64,000 bases of DNA, from the NCBI GenBank assembly GCA_937138625.1, contig CAKZPF010000006.1:124001-188000 (forward strand), given 5' to 3'. The translations under genes were made by a program, and so were the position numbers. This document shows positions 29,222 through 38,456 of this stretch, piece after piece. Source of the stretch: an uncultured Caulobacteraceae bacterium (lineage in GTDB: Bacteria > Pseudomonadota > Alphaproteobacteria > Caulobacterales > Caulobacteraceae). The notes under the pieces are model-generated. The model searched no databases. It saw only the letters and a list, made by a program, of their open reading frames with translations, and was not told the DNA's origin. Position 1 is the stretch's first letter, and each line of letters begins with the position of its first letter.

Positions 29222-29854
29222 ATGACTTGGCCTGTCGATCCCGCGCTGTTCACAGCCTTTTTTCTGATGACCACCTCCATGTCCATGGCCCCGGGGCCAG
29301 CGGTGATGGTGGTGGCCAGCACCGGCGTCGAGCACAGTGCCCGCTGGGCCCTGATCACCATTTTGGGTGTGCTGACGGCCAATGTGGTCTGGTTCAGCCT
29401 GGCGGGTGTGGGCATTGTCAGTCTGTCACAAAGTGGGTCGTGGATTTTTCAGGTTCTGCGCTATGTGGGGGCGGGGTATATCCTGTGGCTGGCCTGGAAA
29501 ATTTGGCATAATCCCCCCACCGCCGCCATGGCCCGCGAAGACAGCGAGCGCCCCCGCGTGCGCAAGCGTGGTCTTTATGCCCGTGGCTTTATTCTGCAGA
29601 TCACCAACCCGAAATGTCTGGTCTATATGGCCGTGCTGTTGCCGCCGTTTGTCTCGCCCCATCTGCCTGCGGGGCCGCAGATTGTGATCATGGCCGCCAC
29701 CGCCCTGCTGATGGAGGGCTTGTGCCTGGCCGCTTATGCCCAGATTGGCGGCGCCATCAGCCCGCGCATGATAAAGCCCGCCTGGGCCAAGGCCTATTCC
29801 GTGTTTGGCGCCTTTTTGTTGGCGGGGGCTGCCGTCTTGACCATCATGATCTGA
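29222..29854 (+). CDS. LysE/RhtB family amino-acid exporter
   Basis: 210 residues from MTWPVDPALFTAFFL; longer starts give an unlikely polar N-terminus. Five to six hydrophobic helices with the LysE signature SMAPGPAVMVVASTGVEHSARW in the first loop, AGAGYILWLAWKIW and FILQITNPKCLVYM. Inner-membrane exporter of amino acids or related compounds; substrate not predictable. Weak ribosome site. Confidence 0.88.
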   Translation: MTWPVDPALFTAFFLMTTSMSMAPGPAVMVVASTGVEHSARWALITILGVLTANVVWFSLAGVGIVSLSQSGSWIFQVLRYVGAGYILWLAWKIWHNPPTAAMAREDSERPRVRKRGLYARGFILQITNPKCLVYMAVLLPPFVSPHLPAGPQIVIMAATALLMEGLCLAAYAQIGGAISPRMIKPAWAKAYSVFGAFLLAGAAVLTIMI

Positions 29855-29870
29855 GGCCTCGCACGGCCTG

Positions 29871-29897
29871 CTAGCACTCGGGTTAACAGAGTGCTAA
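29871..29897. promoter_or_regulatory. CIRCE operator (HrcA binding site)
   Basis: CTAGCACTC, nine-base spacer (29880-29888), GAGTGCTAA: the CIRCE inverted repeat TTAGCACTC-N9-GAGTGCTAA with one mismatch at the outermost base. Known CIRCE elements control groESL, hrcA or dnaK. Here the next gene is usg, 71 bp downstream, and no chaperonin gene is near. The palindrome lacks a T-run, so it is not a good terminator. Confidence 0.8.
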
Positions 29898-29968
29898 TCA
29901 TCAGAAATCATTAACCTTTGAACGCTATACTGATTGAGTATCACCGAAAGCTGTGGTAGTATAGAGTA

Positions 29969-30268
29969 ATGAACATGACAGGCATCCATCAAAATCAAGC
30001 GGAAAAACCATCTGATTTTCTTCGTCAATTGCGCGGCGAGCGCCTGACCACTACAGAAATTCTTTATTACTTTCCCGACTACCCCAAATTGCTGCAAACT
30101 TTTGTTTGGCAAACCTTAGACAAGGCTCCCGACTATCCCCGCGTTCAGCGCTTTTTGAACCATTGGCGCAGCGAAATCTCGGCGGTGATCCATTCGGTGC
30201 ATGTCTCGGGTCTTGGCGATATCAATCCGGCCCATTGGCGGCATACGGGCGAGCTGCGGCTTCATTAA
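29969..30268 (+). CDS. usg: Usg family protein
   Basis: 99 residues. The core RLTTTEILYYFPDYPKLLQ, FVWQTLDKAPDYPRVQRFLNHW and the C-terminal LRLH match the alphaproteobacterial Usg family. Its biochemical role is unknown; elsewhere it was named from an ORF beside trp genes. A second ATG two codons in is possible. The CIRCE element upstream suggests HrcA control, which would be unusual for this family. Confidence 0.85.
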   Translation: MNMTGIHQNQAEKPSDFLRQLRGERLTTTEILYYFPDYPKLLQTFVWQTLDKAPDYPRVQRFLNHWRSEISAVIHSVHVSGLGDINPAHWRHTGELRLH

Positions 30269-30388
30269 CCCCGCACCTTACTGCGCCTGACCTTGCCATA
30301 AAATCCCCATGTGAACCTGCGCCCTAGCGGCTGCGCAGCGCGCCAGACTGTGCTATGCTCTGCAAAATTATAACAAGTGGAGACCCCT

Positions 30389-30952
30389 ATGCGCAGATCC
30401 ATAATCCCCGCCCTGAAATCCGCAGTGGTGATCGGCTGCCTCAGCCTGGTGATGGCGTGCAGCACCACGCCCACACCCTATGCCCCCGCCATGGATGGGC
30501 GCAAAGGCTTTCACGAAACCCGGATCGAGCCGGATCGCTGGCGGGTCAGCTTTGCCGGCAATGCCCAAACCCCACGCCAAACGGTCGAGGATTACTTGCT
30601 GTACCGTGCCGCCGAGCTGACCCTGCGCGAAGGCTATGATTGGTTCCTGACCGTCGAGCGCACCACCGACGCCGACACCACCCGCGTACACGAAAGCGAT
30701 CTGCGCCCCCACCATCCCATTCACTACGACCCGTATTGGCTGCATTGGTCCATGGGCTATGGCTATGATCCCTATTGGGTCAGCCTGTATCGCCCCAGCC
30801 GCGTCACCGAATGGCGCGAAATCAAGACCTATGAGGCCATTGCCGAGATCGTCATGGGCCAAGGCCCCAAACCCAAAGGTGAGGCCCAAGCCTTTGATGC
30901 GCGCCAAGTGATCGATAATCTCGAAGGGCAAATTGTCCGTCCTGGCCCCTAA
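30389..30952 (+). CDS. CC0125/CC1285-type lipoprotein
   Basis: 187 residues, ATG 6 bp after GGAG. Lipoprotein signal with lipobox LVMAC. Family features: FHETRIEPDRWRVSFAGNAQTPRQTVEDYLLYRAAELTLREGYDWF, then a Tyr/His/Trp-rich stretch (HYDPYWLHWSMGYGYDPYW) and a C-terminal segment with an RxVIDNL-like end. Envelope-anchored protein of unknown function, widespread in alphaproteobacteria. Stand-alone gene. Confidence 0.8.
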   Translation: MRRSIIPALKSAVVIGCLSLVMACSTTPTPYAPAMDGRKGFHETRIEPDRWRVSFAGNAQTPRQTVEDYLLYRAAELTLREGYDWFLTVERTTDADTTRVHESDLRPHHPIHYDPYWLHWSMGYGYDPYWVSLYRPSRVTEWREIKTYEAIAEIVMGQGPKPKGEAQAFDARQVIDNLEGQIVRPGP

Positions 30953-31038
30953 GTCGCGCGATATTGTTTTCCCCTTGCCGTGCGGTCTAAAATCCGTACT
31001 GTGCCCGCAAATTTCATCATGGACCAAAGGATAAAATC

Positions 31039-31920
31039 ATGGCGGGACGATACGGAGTGGTGTTGCACGGCGGCGCAGGCGCCCGCAAAAGTCGGAACTA
31101 CGACCAAGAAATCGTGCACATGAAAGGTTTAGTCGAGGCCGCCCGCGATCAGTTGAAAGACGGTATCCCCGCTCTCGATGTGGTCAGCGAAGTGGTGCGC
31201 GCGCTCGAGGCCTCGGGCCTTTATGTCGCCGGCAAAGGCTCATCCCCCAACATCAACGGTGTTTATGAATTGGATGCCGCCATCATGGATGGCCAAAACC
31301 GGGCCGCCGGATCCGTGGCCGCACTGGTGGGGTATGAAAGCCCCATTGATGTGGCCCGCGGTGTGATGGGCAAAACGCCGCATGTGCTGTTGGCGGGCGA
31401 TGGCGCGGCCCAGTTTGCCGATGCCATTGGTTATGCCAAAGTCACAGACCCCGAGGCCTATTACACCAAAGCCGGGGCCGATGGCGATCATGAACCCGGC
31501 AGCCTGGCCCATGGCACGGTGGGCTGTGTGGTTCTGGACCGGCATGGGCATTTGGCTGCGGGAACTTCGACGGGTGGCGTGTTCGGCAAACTGCCTGGCC
31601 GCGTCGGCGACACCCCCATCATTGGCGCGGGCTGTTATGCCGATGACCGCGTGGCCGTTAGCTGTACGGGTCAAGGCGAGTTTTTCATGCGCGGTGTGCT
31701 GGCCTATGATGTCTCGGCGCGTATGCATTATGGCCAAGCCACGGTCGAAGAGGCCGCAAACGCCGCCATCCACACCACACTGACGAATTTCGCCGGTGAC
31801 GGGGGCATGATCGCCATTGATGCCGAAGGCAACATATCAGCGCCTTATAATTCCCAAGGCATGAAGCGGGCCTGGGCGACATCGGACGGTGAGATTTTTT
31901 CTGCGGCTTTTGAGGCCTAA
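31039..31920 (+). CDS. Isoaspartyl peptidase / L-asparaginase (Ntn hydrolase, type 2)
   Basis: 293 residues. Autocleaving amidohydrolase. The precursor splits before Thr in SLAHGTVGCVVLDRHG, freeing the nucleophile of the beta chain. Alpha-chain motifs VVLHGGAGA and AGKGSSPNINGVYELDAAIMDG match. TSTGGVFGKLPGRVGDTPIIGAG and STGQGEFF-like CTGQGEFFMRG form the substrate site. Acts on L-asparagine or isoaspartyl dipeptides from damaged proteins. AAAGGA sits 8 bp upstream of ATG. Confidence 0.92.
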   Translation: MAGRYGVVLHGGAGARKSRNYDQEIVHMKGLVEAARDQLKDGIPALDVVSEVVRALEASGLYVAGKGSSPNINGVYELDAAIMDGQNRAAGSVAALVGYESPIDVARGVMGKTPHVLLAGDGAAQFADAIGYAKVTDPEAYYTKAGADGDHEPGSLAHGTVGCVVLDRHGHLAAGTSTGGVFGKLPGRVGDTPIIGAGCYADDRVAVSCTGQGEFFMRGVLAYDVSARMHYGQATVEEAANAAIHTTLTNFAGDGGMIAIDAEGNISAPYNSQGMKRAWATSDGEIFSAAFEA

Positions 31921-31980
31921 GCCCCCACACCAAAAGAACAGCGTTCCCAGCATCACAGTTTTATGTTAAGGCCAGCGGCT

Positions 31981-33201
31981 ATGGACACACGCAGCCACAC
32001 CGTGATCGACCCGCAAACCCGCCCCGCGCCTCGGCCAGGGCGGGTGAACCTGGTGGGTCTCAGCCGTCAAGAGATGGCCGATGCCTTGCTGGCCACGGGG
32101 CTGGTGACGGAAAAACAAGCCCGCATGCGCGCCAGCCAAATTTGGCATTGGGTTTATCACTATGGCGTCACCGATTTTGCCGCCATGACCAATATGGCCA
32201 AGGGCTTGCGCGCCCAGCTGCCTGAGCACTTCACCCTGGACCGGCCCGAAGTGGTCGAGGCCCAAGTCTCGCAAGACGGCACCCGCAAGTGGCTGTTGCG
32301 CTATGGCCCGGGCGTTGAGGCCGAAACCGTGTTTATCCCCGACGTGGGCAAGGCCGGGGCGCTGTGTGTCTCGAGCCAGGTGGGCTGCACCCTGAACTGC
32401 ACCTTTTGCCACACCGGCACCCAGCGTCTGGTGCGCAATCTGACAGCAGGCGAAATCGTCGGCCAAGTCATGCTGGCCCGGGATGCCTTGGGCGAATGGC
32501 CTTCGCGCGGAGCGGGGCCAGAAAAAGTGGGCACCGGTTTTTCGTCCGGAGCCGCGACCCCCAAATATCCGGAAGACCGACGTCTGAGCAACATCGTCTT
32601 CATGGGCATGGGCGAGCCCTTGTACAATCTGGACCATGTGGCCACTGCCATGGACATTATCGCCGATCACGAAGGCATCGGCATCTCACGGCGGCGGGTG
32701 ACGGTGTCGACATCAGGCGTGGTGCCGAAGATCACCGAACTGGGGGAACGCACCGGGGCCATGCTGGCCATTTCCTTGCACGCCCCCGATGACGAGCTGC
32801 GCAACCAGCTGGTGCCGCTGAACAAAAAGTATCCCATTGCCGAGCTGATGGACGCCTGCCGTGCCTATCCGGGCCTGAGCAACGCCAAGCGCATCACCTT
32901 TGAGTATGTGATGTTGAAGGGGGTGAACGACAGCGATGCTCACGCCAAGGCTTTGATCCAACTGCTAAAAGGCGTGCCCGCCAAGATCAATCTGATCCCC
33001 TTTAACCCTTGGCCTGGAACGGATTATGAGTGTTCCGATTGGGCCACCATAGAGCGTTTTGGCACCTTGTTGAACAAGGCCGGCTACGCCAGCCCCATTC
33101 GTACCCCGCGGGGTCGCGACATTCTGGCGGCCTGCGGCCAGCTGAAATCGGAAAGCGAAAAGCAGTGGGCGGCGAAATCGCGGCTGAGGCCAGCCACCTA
33201 A
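31981..33201 (+). CDS. rlmN: Dual-specificity rRNA/tRNA m2A methyltransferase RlmN
   Basis: 406 residues from [10 protein letters not shown] (AAGG upstream; an ATG 18 bp earlier has no ribosome site). Radical-SAM enzyme methylating A2503 of 23S rRNA and A37 of some tRNAs. The N-terminal HhH-like accessory domain is followed by the radical SAM CxxxCxxC in [15 protein letters not shown], then [21 protein letters not shown], and the C-terminal catalytic Cys in ILAACGQL. Confidence 0.95.
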   Translation: MDTRSHTVIDPQTRPAPRPGRVNLVGLSRQEMADALLATGLVTEKQARMRASQIWHWVYHYGVTDFAAMTNMAKGLRAQLPEHFTLDRPEVVEAQVSQDGTRKWLLRYGPGVEAETVFIPDVGKAGALCVSSQVGCTLNCTFCHTGTQRLVRNLTAGEIVGQVMLARDALGEWPSRGAGPEKVGTGFSSGAATPKYPEDRRLSNIVFMGMGEPLYNLDHVATAMDIIADHEGIGISRRRVTVSTSGVVPKITELGERTGAMLAISLHAPDDELRNQLVPLNKKYPIAELMDACRAYPGLSNAKRITFEYVMLKGVNDSDAHAKALIQLLKGVPAKINLIPFNPWPGTDYECSDWATIERFGTLLNKAGYASPIRTPRGRDILAACGQLKSESEKQWAAKSRLRPAT

Positions 33202-33239
33202 GGTACGGCTAGGTTTCGCAACATGCTGATGACCCGGGA

Positions 33240-33268
33240 TTGACAGAATAGGTACAGATATGTATCAT
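33240..33268 (+). promoter_or_regulatory. Sigma-70 promoter of acidic repeat protein A
   Basis: TTGACA (33240-33245), 17 bp spacer, TATCAT (33263-33268): an essentially consensus promoter ending 36 bp before the ATG at 33305. Confidence 0.7.
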
Positions 33269-33304
33269 TTTATTGTCGTTTAGTTGCAAAATGGGTATAA
33301 CCTC

Positions 33305-33676
33305 ATGAGCGCCCCCAATATCACCGGCACCTATTCTCTGGATTACCTTGAGAACAACACCGGCAAGTCCCCCGAAGCCTTTATGGACGTGATCGGCAAG
33401 GGTGATGATGGCAAGCTCTATTTGCAAACGGACGAAGGCTGGCTTGAGATCACGCCATCTCATTCTCAGGGACCAACACAACACCTGTATTCCGATCAAA
33501 TTTCGGCTGACCCAGATGGCGTGGGTGACTTGATCTATGCGGAAACGGATGATGAAGCCCTGATGGTGATCTCCACGGCTGAGTATCTAGTCGAAAATGG
33601 CGAGGAAACATCCAATAAAGCAAAAATCGCATATCCCTTGGGACCACTGTTGAGGCCAATTATGCATTGGATATAA
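33305..33676 (+). CDS. Acidic repeat-loop protein A, frameshifted (5' part)
   Basis: 123 codons as read. The N-terminus MSAPNITGTYSLDYLENN with GK, then FMDVIGKGDDGKLYL, is shared with the next two plus-strand genes, and SADPDGVGDLIY is a D-x-DG loop. No signal peptide. After about residue 105 the frame loses similarity and stops at TAA 33674-33676, while the homologous tail continues one frame over. Restoring one A in the A5 tract at 33622-33626 would rejoin them into a 162-residue protein. Family unknown to me; loops of this kind bind calcium in other proteins. Confidence 0.65.
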   Translation: MSAPNITGTYSLDYLENNTGKSPEAFMDVIGKGDDGKLYLQTDEGWLEITPSHSQGPTQHLYSDQISADPDGVGDLIYAETDDEALMVISTAEYLVENGEETSNKAKIAYPLGPLLRPIMHWI

Positions 33677-33792
33677 ACCAAGATGGGATCCAGGATTTTG
33701 GTTATTTGAATATGAGCATCAAACCTGACCCCGAAACAGGCGTAGCCAACATAACTTCAACAGGCACGGTTCTGATTTTTCCTCGCCCCTAA
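33619..33792 (+). pseudogene. Displaced 3' part of protein A in the -1 frame
   Basis: Open frame with no start codon: SKNRISLGTTVEANYALDI, then NQDGIQDFGYLNMSI and GTVLIFPRP, ending at TAA 33790-33792. LDINQDGIQD lines up with LDINEDGQGD of protein B and DVNGDGTDD of protein C, showing that it belongs to the upstream gene. Either a real one-base deletion or a sequencing error in the A tract. Confidence 0.7.
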
Positions 33793-33817
33793 TTAGATAA
33801 CAATAAGATAATTTTTC

Positions 33818-33846
33818 TTGACAAAAACAATTCTGGGCAGCATCTT
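33818..33846 (+). promoter_or_regulatory. Promoter of acidic repeat protein B
   Basis: TTGACA (33818-33823), 17 bp spacer, CATCTT (33841-33846). Consensus -35, weaker -10. It ends 32 bp before the ATG, with AAGGA in between. Confidence 0.55.
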
Positions 33847-33878
33847 TATCCTAGTTTTAATTTTTTAAGGATCTCATT

Positions 33879-34451
33879 ATGACCACCCCGAACATTACCC
33901 AAGAATTCCGCCTCGATTATGTCGAGAACAACATCGGCAAGCGCGAAAAGAATTTTATGGACACCATTGGCCAGGCTGATGATGGCAAGCTGTATCTTAA
34001 GCATGAGGATGGGAGCTGGTCCGAGATTGAAGCCTCCCCCCTCGAGGCCTCAGAACGTGGTACAACTTACAGCTATGACAACATTTCGGTTGATTTTGAT
34101 GGTCAGCCGGAACGCCAGGTGACGTCTTATGTCGGGGATGCTGGGTCCGGCGTCCGCGCCACCCTGGACAACCGAGATGGCTTTGGGACAGCCGCTCATC
34201 TGTCCTATTCCGGTGGGGCCGAAGGTTATCAATCAGAAGCGCAAACCGTTGATGGTACCTTTAGCATTACCACATTCCGCGAAGAACTTTACGAAAATCT
34301 GGATATCAACGAGGATGGCCAAGGGGATACGGCCACCATCGTCATTGCCAACACCATGTCAGGTCCAGCCGATCCCGATGATGAAACAGGGATCACTGAT
34401 ATGTCAGAGCGTGATGTTCAGATCCAGGCTGAAATCAGCCCGATCGATTAA
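33879..34451 (+). CDS. Acidic repeat-loop protein B, unknown family
   Basis: 190 residues, strongly acidic, no signal peptide or membrane span. The N-terminus LDYVENNIGKREKNFMDTI and DDGKLYLKHEDGSW repeat the pattern of protein A. The middle holds VDFDGQPERQVTSYVGD. The C-terminal half has LDINEDGQGDTATIVIANT, a D-x-N-x-DG-x-x-D loop like EF-hand/dockerin or thrombospondin-3 calcium loops, followed by beta strands. Own promoter and a strong terminator, so it is a single-gene transcript. Function unknown. Confidence 0.75.
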   Translation: MTTPNITQEFRLDYVENNIGKREKNFMDTIGQADDGKLYLKHEDGSWSEIEASPLEASERGTTYSYDNISVDFDGQPERQVTSYVGDAGSGVRATLDNRDGFGTAAHLSYSGGAEGYQSEAQTVDGTFSITTFREELYENLDINEDGQGDTATIVIANTMSGPADPDDETGITDMSERDVQIQAEISPID

Positions 34452-34499
34452 AGCGCAGCGCTGTGAGATAAAATCTTATCGCCGTTTTGAACTCGACGT

Positions 34500-34523
34500 C
34501 CGCCCCCGATCGGGGGCGGTTTT
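34500..34523 (+). terminator. Terminator after acidic repeat protein B
   Basis: Perfect palindrome CCGCCCCCGATCGGGGGCGG (34500-34519) followed by TTTTGTTTT; 48 bp beyond the stop codon. Confidence 0.85.
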
Positions 34524-34544
34524 GTTTTGAAAACGAAAATATGG

Positions 34545-34572
34545 TTTGATATTTCCGACATAAATGTATAGA
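34545..34572 (+). promoter_or_regulatory. Promoter of acidic repeat protein C
   Basis: TTTGAT (34545-34550), 16 bp spacer, TATAGA (34567-34572); GGAGGA follows at 34591 and ATG at 34603. Confidence 0.5.
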
Positions 34573-34602
34573 GTGCGTTCATAACTTAACGGAGGAAACC
34601 TT

Positions 34603-35112
34603 ATGAGCACGATCACACCAACCTACAAACTCGACTTTGTTGAGAACAATCCTGGCAAGCGCGGCGTTCTGTTCAACGACACCGTGAAACAGGCCGCTGA
34701 TGGCACCCTCAGCATCCAAGCCGAAGATGGAAAGTATTACGAATTAGATACAGCAAGCACCGGCACCATAGGCGGCCGCACCGGCCAAATTTACACCGAT
34801 TTTGATGTGACGGGCGACGGCAAAGCGGACCGCATCGTCTCGGTGGGCGGTAAAGACGGTGGTATCTATTACGCCAGCGATGATGTCAGCGTGACCCACA
34901 ATCTGCGCCCCCAAAGCACCAGCGGCGGACATACGACCTTTGAGCCTGGTATGGGTGGCACCTTTCAAACCGCCACCTACCGCCACGATGTAAACGGCGA
35001 CGGCACCGATGACACCATCGAGGTGATGAACACTATGAGCCAACATGGCATCGGCAGCAGCTTAGATGCCTACATGGTGGTGGAAATCGCCCCCCATGTG
35101 AATAAGGCCTGA
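34603..35112 (+). CDS. Acidic repeat-loop protein C, unknown family
   Basis: 169 residues. The N-terminus TPTYKLDFVENNPGKRGVLF and the following DGTLSIQAEDGKYYELD match A and B. It has the clearest loops: DFDVTGDGKADRIVSVGG in the middle and HDVNGDGTDDTIEVMNT near the end, each D-x-[DN]-G-DG-x-x-D followed by a strand. No signal peptide, no Cys. Ribosome site GGAGGA. Ends at a bidirectional terminator shared with acs. Soluble, probably metal-binding, role unknown. Confidence 0.75.
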   Translation: MSTITPTYKLDFVENNPGKRGVLFNDTVKQAADGTLSIQAEDGKYYELDTASTGTIGGRTGQIYTDFDVTGDGKADRIVSVGGKDGGIYYASDDVSVTHNLRPQSTSGGHTTFEPGMGGTFQTATYRHDVNGDGTDDTIEVMNTMSQHGIGSSLDAYMVVEIAPHVNKA

Positions 35113-35143
35113 CCCGAACCCTATTTCACTCACGTGCAAATCT

Positions 35144-35168
35144 AAAAGGGGGCTAACGCCCCCTTTTG
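35144..35168. terminator. Bidirectional terminator between acidic protein C and acs
   Basis: Stem AAAAGGGGGC / GCCCCCTTTT with loop TAAC, working on both strands for two convergent genes. Confidence 0.88.
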
Positions 35169-35198
35169 TCTGCGCATATTGCGCACGCATGGCCTGTC

Positions 35199-37139
35199 TT
35201 ATCCGTTGGGCCGGTTGGCCAAAATCTCTTTCACCACACCGGGCTCGGCCAGGGTGGAGATATCCCCCAACTGGTCTTCTTCGCGGGCCGCGATTTTGCG
35301 CAAAATTCTACGCATAATCTTGCCGGATCTGGTCTTGGGCAGGCTGGGGGTGAACTGGATCACATCCGGCGTGGCGGTGGGCCCGATCTCTTGCCGCACC
35401 AGGGCCACCAAGGCCTGTCGTAGATCATCACTGCTCTCAAGGCCCGCGTTCAAAGTCACATAACAATAAATGCCTTGGCCCTTGATGTCGTGCGGGAAGC
35501 CCACCACGGCGGCCTCGGCCACGTCATGGTGCTCGACAAGGGCGCTTTCCACCTCGGCCGTGCCCAGGCGATGACCAGAAACGTTCAGCACATCATCCAC
35601 CCGGCCCGTGATCCAAAAATCGCCGTCTGCATCCCGCCGTGCCCCGTCACCGGTGAAATACCGCCCCGGATAGGTGGTGAAATAGGTCTCGATGAAGCGC
35701 TGGTGATCGCCATAGACCGTGCGCATTTGCCCCGGCCAACTGTCCGCCAAGCACAAATTGCCTTCGGTGGCGCCGGTCAGCTCGCGGCCCTCGGTGTCCA
35801 CCAAAATGGGGGTGATGCCGGGCAAGGGCTTGGTGGCCGCGCCCGGCTTCAGCGGTGTGGCCCCCGGCAAGGGCGACAGCAACGCCCCCCCGGTTTCCGT
35901 CTGCCACCAGGTGTCAACAATGGGCAACCTCCCGTGGCCCACATAGCGATGATACCACAGCCAGGCCTCAGGGTTGATGGGCTCGCCGACTGTGCCCAGC
36001 AAGCGCAGCGAGCTTAGGTCGTAGGGCTCAAGCCATTCTTCCCCTTCCCGCATCAGGGCGCGGATGGCGGTGGGGGCGGTGTAAAACACCGTCACCTTGT
36101 GGTGATCAATTTCGCGCCAAAACCGTCCGGGATCTGGTGCCGTGGGCACGCCCTCAAACATCAAACTGGTGATGCCATTGGCCAGCGGGCCATAGGTCAA
36201 ATAGGTGTGGCCCGTCACCCAGCCCACATCCGCCGTGCACCAAAACACGTCTTGCCCCGGCCGACAATCAAAGACCAATTCATGGGTATAGCTGGCCCAG
36301 GCCAAATACCCGCCTGTGGTGTGCAGAACCCCCTTGGGCTTGCCGGTCGAGCCCGAGGTATAAAGGATAAACAACGGATCCTCGGCCCCCATGGGCTCGG
36401 GTGGGCAGTGATCATCCACCTCGCCGATGGCCTTGTGCAGCCAAACGTCCCGCCCCGCCGTCATCGGCACGCCGCCCGCCGTGCGCTCGACCACCACAAC
36501 CGAACGCACATCGGGGCAGTTACTCAGCGCGGCATCAACATTGGTTTTCAAAGGCACGCGTTTCCCACCGCGCAGGCCCTCGTCGGCGGTGATCACCACC
36601 TGGGCGCCACAGTCCTGAATGCGCCCCGCTAAACTTTCCGGCGAAAAGCCACCAAAAACCACGGAATGCACGGCCCCGATACGAGCACAGGCCTGCATCA
36701 TCATCACGGCCTCGGGGATCATGGGCATATACAGAATCACCCGATCGCCCTTTTGCACGCCTTGGGCCTTCAGCACATTGGCGCAGCGGCACACCTGTTG
36801 GTGCAATTGGCGAAAGGTAAAGGTCTTGGTTTCATCCAGGGCATCGCCTTGCCAAATCAGGGCCGGAGTGTTGCCCTGTGTCTCCAGGTGCCGGTCGAGG
36901 CAATTGGCCGAGACGTTTAGAATGCCATCTTCATACCAGCGGATGCGGAAATCATCGCGGTCATAATTGACGTCTTTGACCTTGGTGAAGGGTTGCATCC
37001 ACTCCAGACGCTCGCCGACCTGCCGCCAGAACGCCTCTGGGTTGTCTTTGGCCAATTGACACGCGGCCTCGTATTGTGTGGCGGTCATATGGGTATTGGC
37101 CTTGGCGGCCTCGGTCACGGGAAACACGCTATGGTCCAT
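35199..37139 (-). CDS. acsA: Acetyl-CoA synthetase (AMP-forming)
   Basis: 646 residues from the ATG with AGAGGA upstream ([13 protein letters not shown]); the extra 67 codons upstream run into a promoter region. Activates acetate with ATP and CoA. Motifs: [22 protein letters not shown] (P-loop), [55 protein letters not shown] (hinge), and [19 protein letters not shown] with the acetylatable Lys. Lies between the two clusters of acidic repeat genes, opposite to them. Confidence 0.96.
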   Translation of the reverse strand: MDHSVFPVTEAAKANTHMTATQYEAACQLAKDNPEAFWRQVGERLEWMQPFTKVKDVNYDRDDFRIRWYEDGILNVSANCLDRHLETQGNTPALIWQGDALDETKTFTFRQLHQQVCRCANVLKAQGVQKGDRVILYMPMIPEAVMMMQACARIGAVHSVVFGGFSPESLAGRIQDCGAQVVITADEGLRGGKRVPLKTNVDAALSNCPDVRSVVVVERTAGGVPMTAGRDVWLHKAIGEVDDHCPPEPMGAEDPLFILYTSGSTGKPKGVLHTTGGYLAWASYTHELVFDCRPGQDVFWCTADVGWVTGHTYLTYGPLANGITSLMFEGVPTAPDPGRFWREIDHHKVTVFYTAPTAIRALMREGEEWLEPYDLSSLRLLGTVGEPINPEAWLWYHRYVGHGRLPIVDTWWQTETGGALLSPLPGATPLKPGAATKPLPGITPILVDTEGRELTGATEGNLCLADSWPGQMRTVYGDHQRFIETYFTTYPGRYFTGDGARRDADGDFWITGRVDDVLNVSGHRLGTAEVESALVEHHDVAEAAVVGFPHDIKGQGIYCYVTLNAGLESSDDLRQALVALVRQEIGPTATPDVIQFTPSLPKTRSGKIMRRILRKIAAREEDQLGDISTLAEPGVVKEILANRPNG

Positions 37140-37229
37140 GGCTCTGTCCTCTGAAATCGATGCCCCTAAGCCAGCATGTTTAGGCGCTTGGCGCAATCCC
37201 ATCCAAAGACACATAGTCGACACTATACA

Positions 37230-37257
37230 TTGACATTTGTGTAAATATGCATAGTCT
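37230..37257 (+). promoter_or_regulatory. Possible promoter of acidic repeat proteins D and E
   Basis: TTGACA (37230-37235), 16 bp spacer, TAGTCT (37252-37257). The -35 is perfect but the -10 is weak, and the implied start falls almost on the AAGGAG ribosome site (37264-37269), so the true -10 may differ. Confidence 0.35.
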
Positions 37258-37278
37258 GTGCTTAAGGAGCCACCCAAG

Positions 37279-37824
37279 ATGACAACCTTCACCCTCTCCA
37301 ATGCCCTCAGCGTCGACCAGGACCCCGAAGCGGAGACCATCTATTATAATGCTCGCTCCAATCGCGCGTTCTATAGAGACGACCAGGGACAAAAGGTGGA
37401 CCTGGGCTCCACTTTTCAAGCCCAGTTGGCTGGGGCTGCAGCCCAAACCCTTGATCAGTATGGCCAGCACCAGGTCTTTTTTATCCAGAATCACACTGAC
37501 GGTTTGCGCTGTGAACTGGTCATCAGAGCCAGTGAGAACATGGACCTGGCCACCCATATTGATATTGAGACTGATCAGATCATTGCCAAGAAGCTCGTCG
37601 ATGCCGAGACCAGCTTTTATACCGATTGCAACCTTTATGAGTGGATCACATCTGCCTGGGAAGAGAAAAAACCCCAGGTTCATCAAGAGCTCAAAAATCA
37701 GATGCACAATTTTAGGGACCTGAACGCCGATGGCCAACCAGAGGCGGTCGGTACACCCCACAGCAGGATTCATGAAAACCAATCTTATTTTCTAAGCTTT
37801 CCCATGCGGGTGAGCGGCGCCTAA
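37279..37824 (+). CDS. Acidic repeat-loop protein D, unknown family
   Basis: 181 residues from the ATG after AAGGAG; a GTG at 37258 is less likely. The N-terminus [20 protein letters not shown], then [20 protein letters not shown], is shared almost position by position with protein E. The C-terminal loop [14 protein letters not shown] is the D-x-N-x-DG pattern. Two Cys (about 76 and 117). No signal peptide. 23 bp before E and probably co-transcribed. Function unknown. Confidence 0.72.
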   Translation: MTTFTLSNALSVDQDPEAETIYYNARSNRAFYRDDQGQKVDLGSTFQAQLAGAAAQTLDQYGQHQVFFIQNHTDGLRCELVIRASENMDLATHIDIETDQIIAKKLVDAETSFYTDCNLYEWITSAWEEKKPQVHQELKNQMHNFRDLNADGQPEAVGTPHSRIHENQSYFLSFPMRVSGA

Positions 37825-37847
37825 TCCATCAGGAGACTTTAAACACC

Positions 37848-38399
37848 ATGGCCATTTTCCAACTCAGCAACACCTTCAGCATTGATGGCGACGCCACGCC
37901 TGAAACCATATATTTCAACAGCCAGACTCTGCAGACCTTTTATAAAAATGATGAGGGCGAGAAAGTCCGTCTGCCGTCGACCTTCGAGGCCCGTATCGTG
38001 GTGCCCGGTTATGACGATGGCCGACAGTATGACGTGCGTTATGTGCCCCAAAGTGGCCGGCGCACCTTCATGGTAGAAACCGACCGGGGCACCCCCCTGT
38101 TCGACGCTGCCCTTAGCGACTATGAACGGGCCATAGAACAAAACGTCAAAGAAAAAGCCGCCGAGCATGACAACAGCTGGTGGGGTCAGTTTTGGGACCT
38201 GGATTGGACCGAAAGCAAAGAAAGCGATTATCGTGCTGAGCTGCGATATTATGGCGTCGAAACCCAAGATCACAATCAGGATGGCCAGAACGAATTTATC
38301 CAAGTCAATGATGGCAACACCTGTGGCTGTACAGTAGGGCCGGTGGAAAACATTTGGTTTCACTTCCCCCTGGTCCCAGCACCACCCACCCGCGCCTAA
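37848..38399 (+). CDS. Acidic repeat-loop protein E, unknown family
   Basis: 183 residues. The N-terminus IFQLSNTFSIDGDATPETIY, then FYKNDEGEKVRLPSTFEARI, is a clear paralogue of protein D. The C-terminal part has VETQDHNQDGQNEFIQVNDG and CGCTVGP. A Trp-rich, charged stretch lies in the middle (NSWWGQFWDLDWTESKESDY). CAGGAG lies 12 bp before ATG. No export signal. The creatininase-family gene starts 57 bp downstream. Confidence 0.72.
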   Translation: MAIFQLSNTFSIDGDATPETIYFNSQTLQTFYKNDEGEKVRLPSTFEARIVVPGYDDGRQYDVRYVPQSGRRTFMVETDRGTPLFDAALSDYERAIEQNVKEKAAEHDNSWWGQFWDLDWTESKESDYRAELRYYGVETQDHNQDGQNEFIQVNDGNTCGCTVGPVENIWFHFPLVPAPPTRA

Positions 38400-38456
38400 C
38401 GGACACAGACCCGGATCCCATTTGACAAACTCAGGCCCACGCGCCAGGAAAGATCC

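Noticed and set aside
29871..29897. Palindrome after the LysE gene as a terminator
   Set aside because: There is no T-run after the stem, and the arms match CIRCE in sequence and spacing.
33610..33640. Programmed -1 frameshifting in repeat gene A
   Set aside because: The tract is only five A and does not give a canonical X-XXY-YYZ heptamer in the reading frame; a simple indel is the better explanation.
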